Below are positions 39,580 to 52,300 of a DNA stretch of 64,000 nucleotides, in pieces. The first letter of the stretch is position 1, and the number at the start of each line of letters is the position of its first letter. A program made the translations under genes and the position numbers. The notes beneath the pieces are model-generated. The model was not told the DNA's origin. It made no database searches and saw only the letters and a list, made by a program, of their open reading frames with translations. The DNA is from Acanthaster planci (Eukaryota; Echinodermata; Asteroidea; Valvatida; Acanthasteridae). Location: positions 382,316-446,315 of the forward strand of contig NW_019091447.1 of assembly GCF_001949145.1 (NCBI RefSeq). Reading direction: 5' to 3'.

Positions 39580-42500
39580 GGAGATTCGCCTTGGCCTATA
39601 ATTTTACACTTCTGTACATTTCGAACGTCAAACTTGCACGCTACTTCACACAGTATTGGTAAACTACAACTAGTATTGACGGGATTATGTGCTTGGCATT
39701 TTTTGTAGAAACGATAACGGTAAATTTCAGGACCTTATGAGATCTTTGATTTGTAAATCTACAGATTTTGACCAGAAAAATCAATGAAAATGACTGTTCA
39801 TAATGGAAACCCACTCTCCACGCATTCAAGAGGTTTGAATGCAGAAGAGGTATACCTTGAAGACTTTTGGGGGTGTGGTCAAAAATTCAGGCTTCAGAAT
39901 TTGTCGACTATTATTTCAGTTTGTGGAGAAATTTTCAGAAATTGTCACAGACGATTTTTAAAGAGTAGTGGTTTTGATACACGCTTTTACAATGGAAGAC
40001 CTAATTTGCTTGCATGTTTAGTTTAGACTGGTTTCCGTCATGTGTATACTTAATTCATCTATCTATCAGTGGGTAAGTCGACGGGTACCAGATTTCAATA
40101 GATCTATGTATCCGTTGACCCGTCATCGTGTAAGTGGATAGATCTTGATTTATAGATGTTCCAGCTCCTTGTGTCAACTCAATCAAAAATTACAAACATT
40201 TTGTTCAACTAAGCCCGAGAAAAATCAAACAGGTGAAGGAAACAGAATATCAAATATTTCCCTGCCGATACAAAACAAATCATATGATACTATAGAACAC
40301 GCTCCTGAATTGGCTTCGAGCCAGGCACCCAGTGCCAGCACACATGATGGTCATGTGAGTGGGACATCTGCACTTGTAAGCAAGACGTCGTAGGTTTGAA
40401 TCCAACCTGTGGCACACTTTGGAATTTTTTCGCATACCTCGGACCACTGAGAAATACGGTGTGACTACATAGGACTGCACAAGGGCAAAACCTAGTATTA
40501 TTATGATGTAAATGATAATCATTATTCCTTGTTGACGAGTTTTTACCTTTTTTTTCAAGGAGTCCTGGGTATATGTTGCTCTTTTTTTCGTGGAGTCTCG
40601 CATTATTGTAGGCCGGCGTGGTAGCACTAAAACATCACAGGGTCATTTCTCAACGGGGAATTGATTCACAAAAGTACTGTCTGTACACTTTTTATGACGA
40701 CGCCGAGAGAGACGCCGTGTAGTCATCAGCCTAGGAGCTTTGCATTTTCTGTCCTTGACCCATTATTTGTGACGAATAATCATTTTCTTTATGCATCAAC
40801 TTGTTTTAAAAATGTACTTGTTGCATGCTTTTTACTTAAGAAAGAGCTGCCACAAGTGTCCTGTCTTTTGGTGTTGCATGTACATTCTCTGACAAAGTTG
40901 TAATATATAGACTATTTGAACTACTCTAAAGGACCTTTAACTGGCGTATAATATTATATTTAAATAGCAACCGTAGCCCAATCAAATTGACTTTCCTTAG
41001 AGCATTTTGTTTTAGTTCGCACGAGTTACCAGTTGAAAAAAGAAAACAATAGTAGTTTGCACTGAAGTCATATAGTTAACGGTGATGCAAACACCAGTCT
41101 ATTGTTGTCAGACTTGGGACCAAACTCTGAAATTTAGAGCCCTTTCTATTTTTTTCTTCTTCAAGTCATCAGATGGGGGGGGGTGTTCCGTATGATTTTT
41201 TTTTTTTTGGAGAGGGTAGTGCTCAAGCTATGGACATTCCACTTAACATACATCAAATAGACGTTCATGTTATAATAACTATGCCTGTTTTCAGTGCTTC
41301 AATGTCTATAGTAGAAGACCCGGCGTCTGTTTGGTGTAGGCTTAACAAGTACAGTTTCGTACATTTGGTCAAGTGTTAAGGCAACCATTTGGTGTGCATG
41401 GTAAAAGACGTGGTCATATTTTTACCTTTGAGCTAATCTAAGTATAATGACATGTAAGGCGTCCCATAACTATATGGAGTGCTCAGATCTAAGTTTGTGT
41501 AGTTGCGTGCGCATGCACTATCATTATCAGTGCGTCCACATTGCAAACGTCCGCTCGTGCAAAGCACGCGGTGTGTGCTTAATTAAGATTTATCTGAGCA
41601 GCCCCCATGTCGGTGTTTACAATAAACAGCGCTGGGGTTTTTGCCGCCATTTTAAATTGTTGAACCTAAAATGTCAGTAGTTTTACGGACCTCCATCCTC
41701 GTTTAAATTACATTAAATACATAACGTAGATTAACAATGTTCGGTTTTCGTGAAGATATCAACTCAATAAATTTTATTCAAAGGGATTGTCTCGTATTTA
41801 TCATTCTTTTATTCGATCATTGTGCTTTTTTTCTTCAGAGTTTTTTGCCGGTGATGTTTTTACAAGGCAGGCGCTTTATGCGGAAAGGGTGATTTTCAGT
41901 TTTTATAAAAGCCGTGATTGAAATGAGGTTTCAGCAGAGAAATGAACAGTTTCATCAATTCTTGAGAAGGAAAAGCATTGATAAAAAGAGCCGGCTTCTT
42001 GAAAAGCTATACCTTGTCATAATCGCAATTCATACGCAGCTTACAATATACACACGAATCGTCTTCCGGCAGGGAGAATGTCACTCCGTTGGCATGGCAA
42101 CGGCTTATTCATGCGTGTTTCTTATTCGTTTCTATGGTACTGAGGCAAGGCGGTGTTTGTTCGTGCTCATTGTTATCCACGCTGCGGCGCGCGGGACCTG
42201 TTTTCTATTGCGTACGTAGTCACGTTTGAAGCTATTGTGCCGTGCTAGACAAGTCGCTTTTTTAATAAATAGGTTGAAACATATGCTAATGGCACCGATA
42301 TTATTTTTTGATGTAGGAAAAAGCGACAACTCAGGTCAGTTTGTATGTAAAAGGTGATACATCATTGGAGCCATGGTCTGAGTTCTTTCCAAACTGGGGA
42401 AAACTTGGAGCCTGAAGAAAGTAAATAAATTTTATTGTTCAGTTGATGGAATCATTAGTTAAAAACTAAGGCATAAAATAATAATCTTGCGACTAATCAA

Positions 42501-43612
42501 AGATTCCAAGACTTAGTGAAACATAATCGAAGACAGCACTATATTGATGAAGGAGTCATTGATGGCAAAATAAAAAGGAAGCACGAAAATCATTGCAACA
42601 GGCAACGTAAGATGAAGCTGCAAGCCGCAAAGTCAATAAAGAGAACGAGACAAAGGGAAGTTATCCAGTTAAAGCACGAGGCTTTGTAAAGAATTTCGAG
42701 TTTGCCTGAACGAAATACATGAGCGAGTTACTGAAAGAAAAAGAACGTTCGGAATGCACGGAGAAAGGCGTGGTTTGGCGAACAATCGAGCTAGCAGCTT
42801 GCAGCCATGATCGAGAAAAATGACTACAAAAGCCATAGCTGTGTTTCTGTATCGGTTTTAGTCACGCTAGTGGTAAACAGTCGGTGTTCACGCACTCTAA
42901 CACTGGGTACCTGATGAGAGACATCGTGAACAGAGCAAACAACACAGACCATCTTCAACGGTTGTCCTTTGGGGGAAACAACATCAGTTCGCTTGGTAAG
43001 CAATGCAGAATGCATACGCTTCCCTCCCTTAAGTAGCTGGATTGAAGAATAATTGCAACTGTTAAGATAAATCTGATTTACTTTTCATGCAAGGACTTCA
43101 CGCCAAGTGATTAAAACTGTAGCTAAGTTTCTAGGCCGGGTTGGACGCCAGTCTTCGTTTCATTACGACTGACGGTCAGGTGGTCCACCTGGGATATCTA
43201 GATCCAATCAAGTAGAGCCTATAGTTGCTGTTGTTTTTCGACTGTTTTTTTTTTCTATAAACAGATCAGCTGTGGCTCTATTATAGGGGAAAAAAGGTAG
43301 TCTAGGGTAACGTGTAGTAGAAAATGTCGTTATATTTTACTAAAGGACTTGGAAGGAACTCTTTTAGGCTTGATTTCTTTCTTAACCAAAGCTGGCGTTT
43401 GGATGGTCTGCAGGGTCACCCATTCTACTCCATGCAAGCTCCGTACGAGCGCGCGTCTATCACATAAACTTGCATTTGATGGGGTATCTTCAAAAAAAGT
43501 CAAGCACAAATTTCACTCACAAGTGGGTTTTTCACTATGATCCTCGATTTGACGGCATTTTTCCGGTACGTTAATTTACGGTTGTCCCCCATTTCAACCA
43601 ATTTTTTTTCAG
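39580..43612. other. Intergenic region between G-gamma copies 2 and 3
   Basis: About 4 kb with no recognised coding exon. It contains the SINE-like element at 40325-40535. An untranslated first exon of copy 3 probably lies somewhere before the acceptor at 43612, but I cannot place it. Confidence 0.45.
40325..40535 (+). mobile_element. tRNA-derived SINE-like element
   Basis: The tRNA-like head at about 40331-40416 has an anticodon-arm-like CTTGTAA, a B-box GGTTTGAATCC at 40393-40403 and an end TGTGGCACAC. An unrelated body follows, then a simple tail of ATTATTATGATG type. It lies in the gene-free region after G-gamma copy 2. Boundaries are approximate. Confidence 0.55.
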
Positions 43613-43615
43613 CGC

Positions 43616-44841
43616 ATGCTCTTTACAAGAAGAACTATGGACCGTTCGCAACATCTGGCACACAAGTCATCCCAGGTAGGCCTCCATAAGAGATTTGATT
43701 AACTTTTACAAACTTATTTCTTTTGGGCAACAGCTTTTGGTTCTAGATATCATTTTCTGTCTTTGACCATGTTGAAAAAGCAGCAATAGAATCCACTTTG
43801 TTGGTTGGCTGTGAACAATTCAACAAAATCTGGAATATGTCTTTCTGTTGAGTAACATACAATCACAGCGTATTAGAAGGTGAAAGCGATTAAGTAACAG
43901 CTGTGACAAGAAGGACAGTAAAGAGTGTAAAAGATCTGAATGAAAACATGAAAACAATTCATTATTGCTTCCCAAATGACTATGACAACACATTGTAACA
44001 ACATCCCCCCTCTAACTTGGTAATAATTGGCTGCTTTCTTTATTGGTCGTAGATCACGAAACTGCGTCGAGAAGTAGAACAGCTTCGTAAGGAGGCTAAC
44101 ATTGACCGCTCCAGAACATCGGTGTCTGGGTGGACTCTCATGGTGGGTTGAACACTGTGTTTGGGAACACCGAAATTCAACGTGAAAATCCAGTCCCATG
44201 GTGCAACCACGCAGGGGGTGTGGGCATCATGGGGGGAGGAGGGTTAAATTCCACCCTAAGCCTTCCTCTCACGACAAATCTGGGTGCACCACGTCCGGAA
44301 CTCCCCAACCGCTTTTTCCCTCTACCGTGCCAATCTTCACCTTTACCATCTAAATCCTTCCCTCCCTGGGTCTACTTCGGACGCTGTTCATCTGTTACAA
44401 GCCTTTATATCCTTGTTTGATTAACCCGTAGAAAATTTCACCTCTACGTTATCAATTAGAGAACCATGTACTAGCCGCCCTGACGTGTAAATCGCCAACC
44501 ACGACGGCATTTGGTTGAACCGGTTCGCCGTAAGAAGTAGAAATTAAATTCATATTTTGCGCGTCAACTATACGTCCCTTACGTACAAAAGCATTTCAAA
44601 TAAACTTGTCCATTTTTATCTTTCAGTTTTGTTTTTATTCATTCATTTCAGTGTTGCTTTTAGTTTGTGGCTGTGTTTAGTAAAGCTTAAGTGGGATTTT
44701 TTGTTTCGTTTTGGTTTGCATTTTTAATTCCTTTTGTTTGTATAGGATTACTGCAACATGTACTACGATGCTGACCCACTTCTGCCTGGGGTCATGACCT
44801 TTAACCCCTATAAGGAGAAGAGGACATGTAACATCGTTTGA
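43616..44841 (+). CDS. G-protein gamma subunit, copy 3 (divergent)
   Basis: Third gamma subunit. Coding exons: 43616-43675, 44053-44142 (90 nt) and 44746-44841. The last two are firm. They encode ITKLRREVEQLRKEANIDRS, DYCNMYYDADPLLPG, NPYKEKR and the CaaX box CNIV followed by TGA. The first exon follows a TTTTTTTTCAG acceptor at 43612 and offers two in-frame ATGs (43616 and 43637), so the protein is 71 or 64 residues and a 5' UTR exon probably lies upstream. Unlike copies 1 and 2 it has SGWTLM where they have AGADLM or AGADLL, and it ends in Val instead of Leu. Intron phases match the other copies. Confidence 0.85.
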
Positions 44842-46193
44842 TGAGACAACATGCGCAGATTACGCAATGACATTTACGTCCAAGTCACTCATCAAATTTA
44901 AGCTTAAATCCTATTATTTGTTTCATTGCATACAGAAAAAAAGTTTGAATTGAACTTGTGATAGCATATATACATTGTGAAAGGCTACGGATCTTGACGA
45001 ACTGTCGTTTTTGAACATCTGCAGGACGCAAGTCACCTTGTTTATAGGACTGTAAATACCGGAGCCGAATTTCAAAATAATCATAATCAAGAAACAAACT
45101 GTATGTGTGGTCGTGTCTTCATCGTTCATTGCAAGCTATCCTCCATTGGATTAAACTGTACATTTGTAACAGAAGACTATTGTATTGAAGCGCGAGTTTT
45201 TAAAATCGGTACATAAAGCATTTTTCTTGTAATTTCTGTACATGTATTTTGTATTTGTAATTTAGGACAGACTTGTCATTCTCTGGGTGGAGGAATAAAG
45301 TTTTGTGACACAATTACAGTTACATTTTCCTGATAGTCGAAAATGAATCCAGCCTGTTGTCATGACATTGCTTGATTCCAAGTTTCATTACTTCTACTAT
45401 TTTCTTTCCATTTAAGCGAAGAAGTCTTTTCCATGCTTCAAGAAATTTGAATTGCATGACAAATTACATTTGGTACCACTTTTATTAAGTTTGCCAAACT
45501 GAACACGCACACATGCCAAACAAATTTACAAACTCTGCATTTTTTGGTTCCAAAAATAAATTAGGCGCACACATGCGTACGGGACACAAGCAGGCTCCAA
45601 CAAAAAAGAAAGCTACGAAATAAACATCTTGACAATCATGAATACTGAATCGGCCTTTATCTATCCAGAGATATTTGAAACAGATTATGCTGAAACTTTT
45701 CTTTAGAAGTAAACATTTCTAGTGATTTCTGCACTTGTAATTCAAAGGAAAGTGCTAAATTGCAAACCATGTGAGTTTGTTTAAAACAATGGCATGGCCG
45801 GGGTGGGGAGGGCAAACTCCTGGGGGTACTTTTGTCCCTAACCCCCCTCCCCCTCAAAAAGAACCCGGCAATGTAGCTATGGGGGGCAATTTCCACCACT
45901 GTTGGAACTCATGCCCTCCTTTCGCCCCTTCTAAGAGGAGCCGGGCTACACCCTGGTTTAAAAACCCCGGCCTTTGAACTGAAACTTTCACCGTGTAAAT
46001 AGGAAAAAAGTTGGCAATCCGCTCAAGTTGCTGAACTTGGCTTAATGTGCTGAAATTTAACAGGAGAGCTGTATAACAAATGATGGGTTCGTATCAAACC
46101 AAACAGGTGAATGCCTTGTAATGTTCTGAATAAAATTTAGTTTTGTCCAAAATACTTGTTCGCAAAAACAGTTCCAAACCACAAAACTGATTG
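44842..46193. other. Convergent intergenic region, G-gamma copy 3 and RAD17
   Basis: Holds the two 3' ends: the copy 3 poly(A) signal at 45294 and the RAD17 signal at 46194. A C/G-rich stretch at 45795-45970 gives a proline-rich ORF but no recognised family. Nothing else is seen. Confidence 0.5.
45294..45299 (+). terminator. Poly(A) signal of G-gamma copy 3
   Basis: AATAAA about 450 bp after the stop codon, followed by GT-rich sequence (GTTTTGTGAC). This is the most likely 3' end for copy 3. Confidence 0.55.
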
Positions 46194-46199
46194 TTTATT
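46194..46199 (-). terminator. Candidate RAD17 poly(A) signal
   Basis: AATAAA on the minus strand, about 160 bp after the TGA. It is the nearest canonical signal after the stop. Confidence 0.5.
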
Positions 46200-46355
46200 C
46201 AACTGGAGAGTCCAGTTTTTATACTGATTACCCTCAACATGATCCCACAAGAGACAAACTGTCCATCACACAGCAGCGGTCTGAAGAGAACGTGTCAAGA
46301 AAGCCTGCTCTGCCAAACGATTTCTCCTAAAGGCCAACTGTACAAACACGAGTAC

Positions 46356-49300
46356 TCAGTCATCAAAATCCTCGATGATGATTTCGGCAGCCTCTGTCTT
46401 GGTTTTGGTCATCAGGGGGTCTGCGTGTTCCGGGTTGATGTGAGGTCTTCTCTGGGGTAACAGTTTGTCTCCTTGGGAACTGATGATGTCATCATCCTCA
46501 TCTTCATTCACCGCGTCCTTCTCGTCAAGCCTCTCAGGTCGTCGTCTGAGAAAAAAAGAGGGAGAAGCAAAAATGGCTTAGCGTCGCAAAAATCTGAGCA
46601 TGACAGAAACCTCTTGCCAGAGATATTTTTGTTACACCTCAACTGAGCAATCAGCGTGTTGTCTTCATTTTTGTTCCACAAGGGAACCAGAGATGGCATG
46701 CTCTTAGACAGCAGTGGCAGTCCTTTGGTTTAAACTCACAGCGTGCACACACAAGTTTATGCGCATTTGGTGCGGGACACACACAGAACTCCAATATCTG
46801 TTGAAAAGTTACAGTCTTCACGAGCGTGCCGAACTCCCAATTGAAATGATTCAAAACAACATGTCTCTTGTTTGCGGCTGAGGGGTGCATCAAGTCAAGG
46901 GGGACAGCCGAGTTTATCCCAACAAAGATGATGAAATCTTTCACAACACGAATTCAGGGCAAATACAAACACATTTTTTTAACAGCAAAATCAAGCTGAA
47001 CAATTTCAGCACATACCTCCTCGTGAACCGGTTCCCTGTAAATCTGGTAATTTCCTGGAGGAAATTAATCTGACCTGTGTGAGATGAATGTCACGAATAA
47101 GTCTTCAAATTAAAAAAAAAACAGTGAAAAAAAGAAGCTTTTGAACTGCGTTTGATGACCAAAAGAAAGAAGGTCACACAAATAAATAATACAATAAAAA
47201 GGTTGTCCCTACATCTTTGAGTTTTTCCAAATACACTCTGGAAAGAATGAACAAATCAAATGATCTAGTAGGTCATATAAAATGGACAATCAAATTGCCC
47301 TGCATAGCTATTTTAAGTCAACTGTGCTTACGTGTGGCACAGCCAATGAGTCCAAAATATCTTTGTAATAGCACAGCAGTGAAATTGTGTATGCCTAAAT
47401 TGTACTTAGTATTTTTTCAAATTAAATTCACAATTTCTCAGCAAACATGACCTGCTTCATTAAACTGAGGGATAAGATGTCAAGGCTGTGCAGAAGAAAT
47501 TACATACTCTTGGTATCTATGAGTAATTGATAACCCTGCAGATCAATATTTGAATTTCATTTCTGTAAATGCAGAATGAATTATTATTTTGTACAACTTA
47601 TCGCCAGAGGGATGGAACACTTGAAACATTTCCAGTGAATTATGGAACTTGGAAACTCAGGACTATGGGTCTGAGAAAATACATTCCCTTCCGATTCTGT
47701 AACCTCTTCAAAACCTTTATTCCTCGTTTTGACAGAGTCAGTCACAAACACCAATCTCTCTTTCTCATCCCTTATGACAGGGACATCCTTAGAAGTTCCC
47801 TTCATCAATCATGCATGCCATCAGTATTTATATTCACCGTACTGTGGCTTGGGTACAAGAAAAGTCTGGTTACGGCACCTCCACTGTTGTGTTTTCAAGC
47901 TGGACAAGAATATTTGCGTTGATTTTGATTGCTCAGAACAGGTGGATGTGGCGACATGGGGTTAAGGGAGCAGGGAGGAGCAAGCACTGTCCCGCCCCCA
48001 AGCAAAATCCCAGCTTTGTACACGTGTTGCTGCAACCTACCAGGATTTTCGAGCGGGACGCTGATGAGAGCAAGGTAGGGCAACAGTTGAGTCTGCAGCT
48101 CCACTGGAGTCCAGCAATGACCAACAAACAAACCCTTGGCACCTGCGCAACTCTCATTATACTGGTTAGCATGAGAGAGAGAGAGACGGTGTATCACTCA
48201 TAAATGAAAGCTCTGTGAAACTGGTGGATGCTCCATTCCTGGTTGGAGTTGACTGCAAACTTAAAGGGAAAGACATCGCTTGATCTGGCCCAAACTGCAA
48301 CACTTGATTGTAAGTATGCAGCTAGCAAGGTGGCTTGTGTTCAACCAACATCGTACTGTTGTACGTTCTGATGTGACAAAGTGTCGTTACGGATAAGTGC
48401 ATTCATTCTCTGTATTTATTCTAACAGGAATGACTGTGCATTATCTGTAATAGAATGCTTACTCTGTAGGCATTGTGGCTTTTGCTAACTTGCTGGGCTA
48501 TTTTGGAGGAGGTAGTTACCAATATTTGACTCCTCAGTCTGTTCCAATGTAAAGAGTATCCATTCTGTGCAAAAGTGCTCCCTCATTGGTCACAAACAGG
48601 CAGGCTGGGCCAACACTCCAATACTGCCTGCACCATGCGTCTGGTGCCTACATAAAAGTCTAGCAGATTTGTACAAGCAAACAGGTACACATAGTTTGTC
48701 ACTTAAGGGAGACCTTTGCCTGGTAACCGGCCTCCTATCATTTGCATGCAGAGAACTCCTACCTTTCTGTTGATTTCAAACCACTGGGGTTTGTGGAGTG
48801 GTTTCCAGCCTCCACCACCTGCACTATTACAGCGACTCCGGGCCGTGTTGCAATGAATGACACCTCTGGATGTCAGGGAGGCGCCGTATGTTGTCATCGA
48901 CGATCTTGACTGTCATGGACAAATAACAAAGTCTTGTTTCACGGTGAATTTTACAATTCTTCACCATCACTTGAATCTCTTTTTTTTTCCCTCAACAATG
49001 AGCAGAAACAACGGCAAAGTATTCCGCAGCAGAGCAGAAACGACAAAACAGCTCCTTAGTTTTAACATCAATGCAAAATGCCTTTACCCTCCATTCACAA
49101 GTGAGGAGATCAGAATCGCTAAAGTAACGACTCGCTTCCACAACGTCTTCCAGCTGCTCATAGAAGTCCAAATAGTTTTGATGCAAGTATAGATTGAAGT
49201 TTTCGCTGCTCATGTGAGTATGCTCCAAAACATCCTACAGAGGAGAAAAGGACGTCATATAGGCTGTTAACTTCTCACAGAGGTTTTTCATACGTCACAT

Positions 49301-52300
49301 GACATTCGCAGTCTTTTTCTCAATGGCCAAAATTTCCTTGCTGAGATTTTTATGTACTCCCTCAATCCGGACCTCAATCATGCTGTTCCAAACACCATCC
49401 CAAGTAAAAACTTCATCCAAAATAAGGTGATGGCCTTGTTCTAATGGCTAAATGAAAACCCCAGTATTGCTGGATCATTCCAAGCACTCTGCCACACAGT
49501 AACTAACCTCTGGATGGATTTTCAGTCTATCACGATCATGGTGAGCCAAGTGTGCTGGCAAAGTAGGGTCTTCTGGCATCTTTGGTTCTCCTAACACAAG
49601 GAAAATCTTATTTGAAAATCTGTTACACTGTACGTCATTAGCATAACAGAACTGAATTCTAATCCACCATGTCTTGCATTAACAAACAGACATTTCAACA
49701 ATTTGAAACTTTTTAGGCTGGTCCACCTCGTCAATTCTCATGCAACAACAGCATTTGATTGAATTTTGTTTGCATAATCATTTAAGAAGTGTGAAATTTA
49801 ACGAGTTCCAGCAAAGTACAAACTATTCATTTCACACCTAGTTTTTCACGTATTATAAAGTTTGCCCAATCCCTTTTTGCCAATCTAATTTCTTACGTTT
49901 GCAATACAGGATCTTTCCTAGGGCTTTGAACAGGAACATGGAGGTATCCCTGCCACCGATTGCAGCCAGAGCCGTGTCTTCAGAGCTTGTTTTCTCCCCG
50001 GTCTGTCGGCCTGTCTTGCCCCCCGTCTGCTTACTACTCGGCTTGGTCTTGGAAGATTTGGATGAGTTTCTGACCAGGGCTCTGTCAAGGTCATGTGTGT
50101 CTGCAGAAAGAAGATACGATTAGGACAGCCTGATTAGGGATCAGAAATCACTACAAATCTGTAGCACACTGCTGGCTGAATCCCATTATATTTTTGTGAT
50201 CAATTCTTCCGGAATTGTATTTTGAATTTTACCACCAGAACTTGGAATTTGTTCCTCATAGCAAAGCCCTTGAGGCTTGTTTCCAATTCCTCTGATTCAA
50301 AACTGTTCCCCTGTATAATGTTCATTGTTAGGGGATATCAAGGTTGTAACACTGACCAAGACCAGAGAATACTGTCGAGCTGTTGGCTAATTGATTCCAA
50401 AGCCTGTTCTTTTTGTCTAGCAAATACTTTATGATACTGAAGATATAAAATGGTTCACTCCAAAATGTTCACTCTCTTTAATCAATCTCATGGCAAAAGC
50501 TCTTCATTCTCTGATGCCTATCCCCTCTTTCTACACATCCACTGAGCTCACAAGATACCCATGTAAGATACATGGTTTGAAGGTGTAAAAACGTAATCCT
50601 GGATATCACAAGTAGGGGACTGAAACGTTTTGATTTTGATAAGTCCCAAAGATTTTTATTAGCCTACCTTTAAGACACGCAAACTGCAATGAGTTGATTG
50701 CACTTCGTATGTCGCCAGCACTGGCAATGGCTAATGCTTCAATTGTGGCTTTGCTCGGTACTGCAAACCTTCGTTTACCCTAAAAATGAATAACATCAAA
50801 TTCAAATGGACTCACCACAGTATCTTGGTGCTGGATGGTGATAACAGTCTCAAAAATCTCAGGTTTTGTCGCTAAATCTTTAACTGTTGTCTGTACGTTC
50901 TATTCTGAACTTCCATGTCAAGTTTTGGCACAGATGCTGAAGAGACAACTTTTGAGAATGCATTTTCACAGCATGGCCATCAATTTAACATTTAGGAATA
51001 ATAGAATACAAAATGCGGCCTAATTCCGAGGGTCAGGTGAGGGAAAATACCTAGTAAGTACTGTGGTTTGACAAAAAGAACACAACCAATTTTCAACTGA
51101 ATGTGAACAAAGCTGTGGCTCCTGGTTATGCACAGTAATCATCCGAATTCAGGGCATGTGACAAAAATATGCCACTCGGTTACCTAACCTGCTGGTTCCT
51201 CTTTGGATATTTACCTCTAAATATTTGGCACTAGAGATTTTTCTTGTCTCTCGCCAACAGAGAATATGCCGAATGGAAAAGATGTTTTCAGTTGATTACC
51301 TGACTGGATTCTGTTGTTGCTATTCTGGTCATCACCTTTACCATGTTTGTCAAGGCCACTGGGTTGAAACTGAGCAGAGATGACGATAAACAGGGAAAGT
51401 AGACAATCAGGCTTGGATGTCAATCCAGTGAGGCACCGAACCCAAATAATCAAATGTTGAGCACAACTTTACATAAAAAGGCACTGTCGAAGGTCATATA
51501 CTGACAACTCAACAAATGAAATCCTAATTGGCACTCAAAGCCAGTCAAGTTTTTGAAAGATTTTTTCGGTTAAAAGCAGAACATAAAATTACACCAATGG
51601 GTTTTTAGTCTTCGACAACCATGACTGAACAATGCCATAATCAGATACTGCTTTGTGCTCTCAAGTCAGACAAAAAAAATTGGTGGACACTGGTCTTCTC
51701 TTTTTATTCCACGATTCAGTTAAATGTTTTACCAATTTGGACCTAGACTGATTTTCCCAACTTATCCGTAATTCCCACCTTATATTGTCCACTCCCAGAG
51801 AACCCTGTACATCCTTGGGGAACAACTTGAAGGCACTTGATTCACCACCGTAGCTGTCACTGATGATGAAGACCAGTGGTGACCTACCGGTGCTGGTGAA
51901 TTTCCTCAGGATGTTGTGGAAGGTCTGTGGGTCTCTGTGAAAGGCATTGGGTATGTCCTGGAGAATCGTTGAGAACAACAGAACTTATAACGTCAAAGAG
52001 AGATTCTACAATGACATTTGGAAGGATTTGCAATGTTTTAATAATTCATGTACAGTAAAAAAATCTTCAGTTAGGCGAAGCTCTACGAGGTGTTTAAACT
52101 GATGCAATGTGCCAATTCGGTAATTCGTTCATCCAACGTCGTTTGAGAGCAGAGCATCTGACATCACAGCAGATTGTATGTACATCTGTGAACAGCTGTG
52201 TTGATAGGCCTACCTTGCAAACACATAGAGATGTTTTCAAATGACCTCAGAGATACTCCATTTTGTGCATGTGCTGTTGAAATACCAGACTGGTTCAAGA

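Noticed and set aside
45771-45977. Proline-rich 68-codon ORF between G-gamma copy 3 and RAD17
   Set aside because: Runs through a C/G-rich simple stretch in a region expected to hold two 3' ends; no family resemblance.
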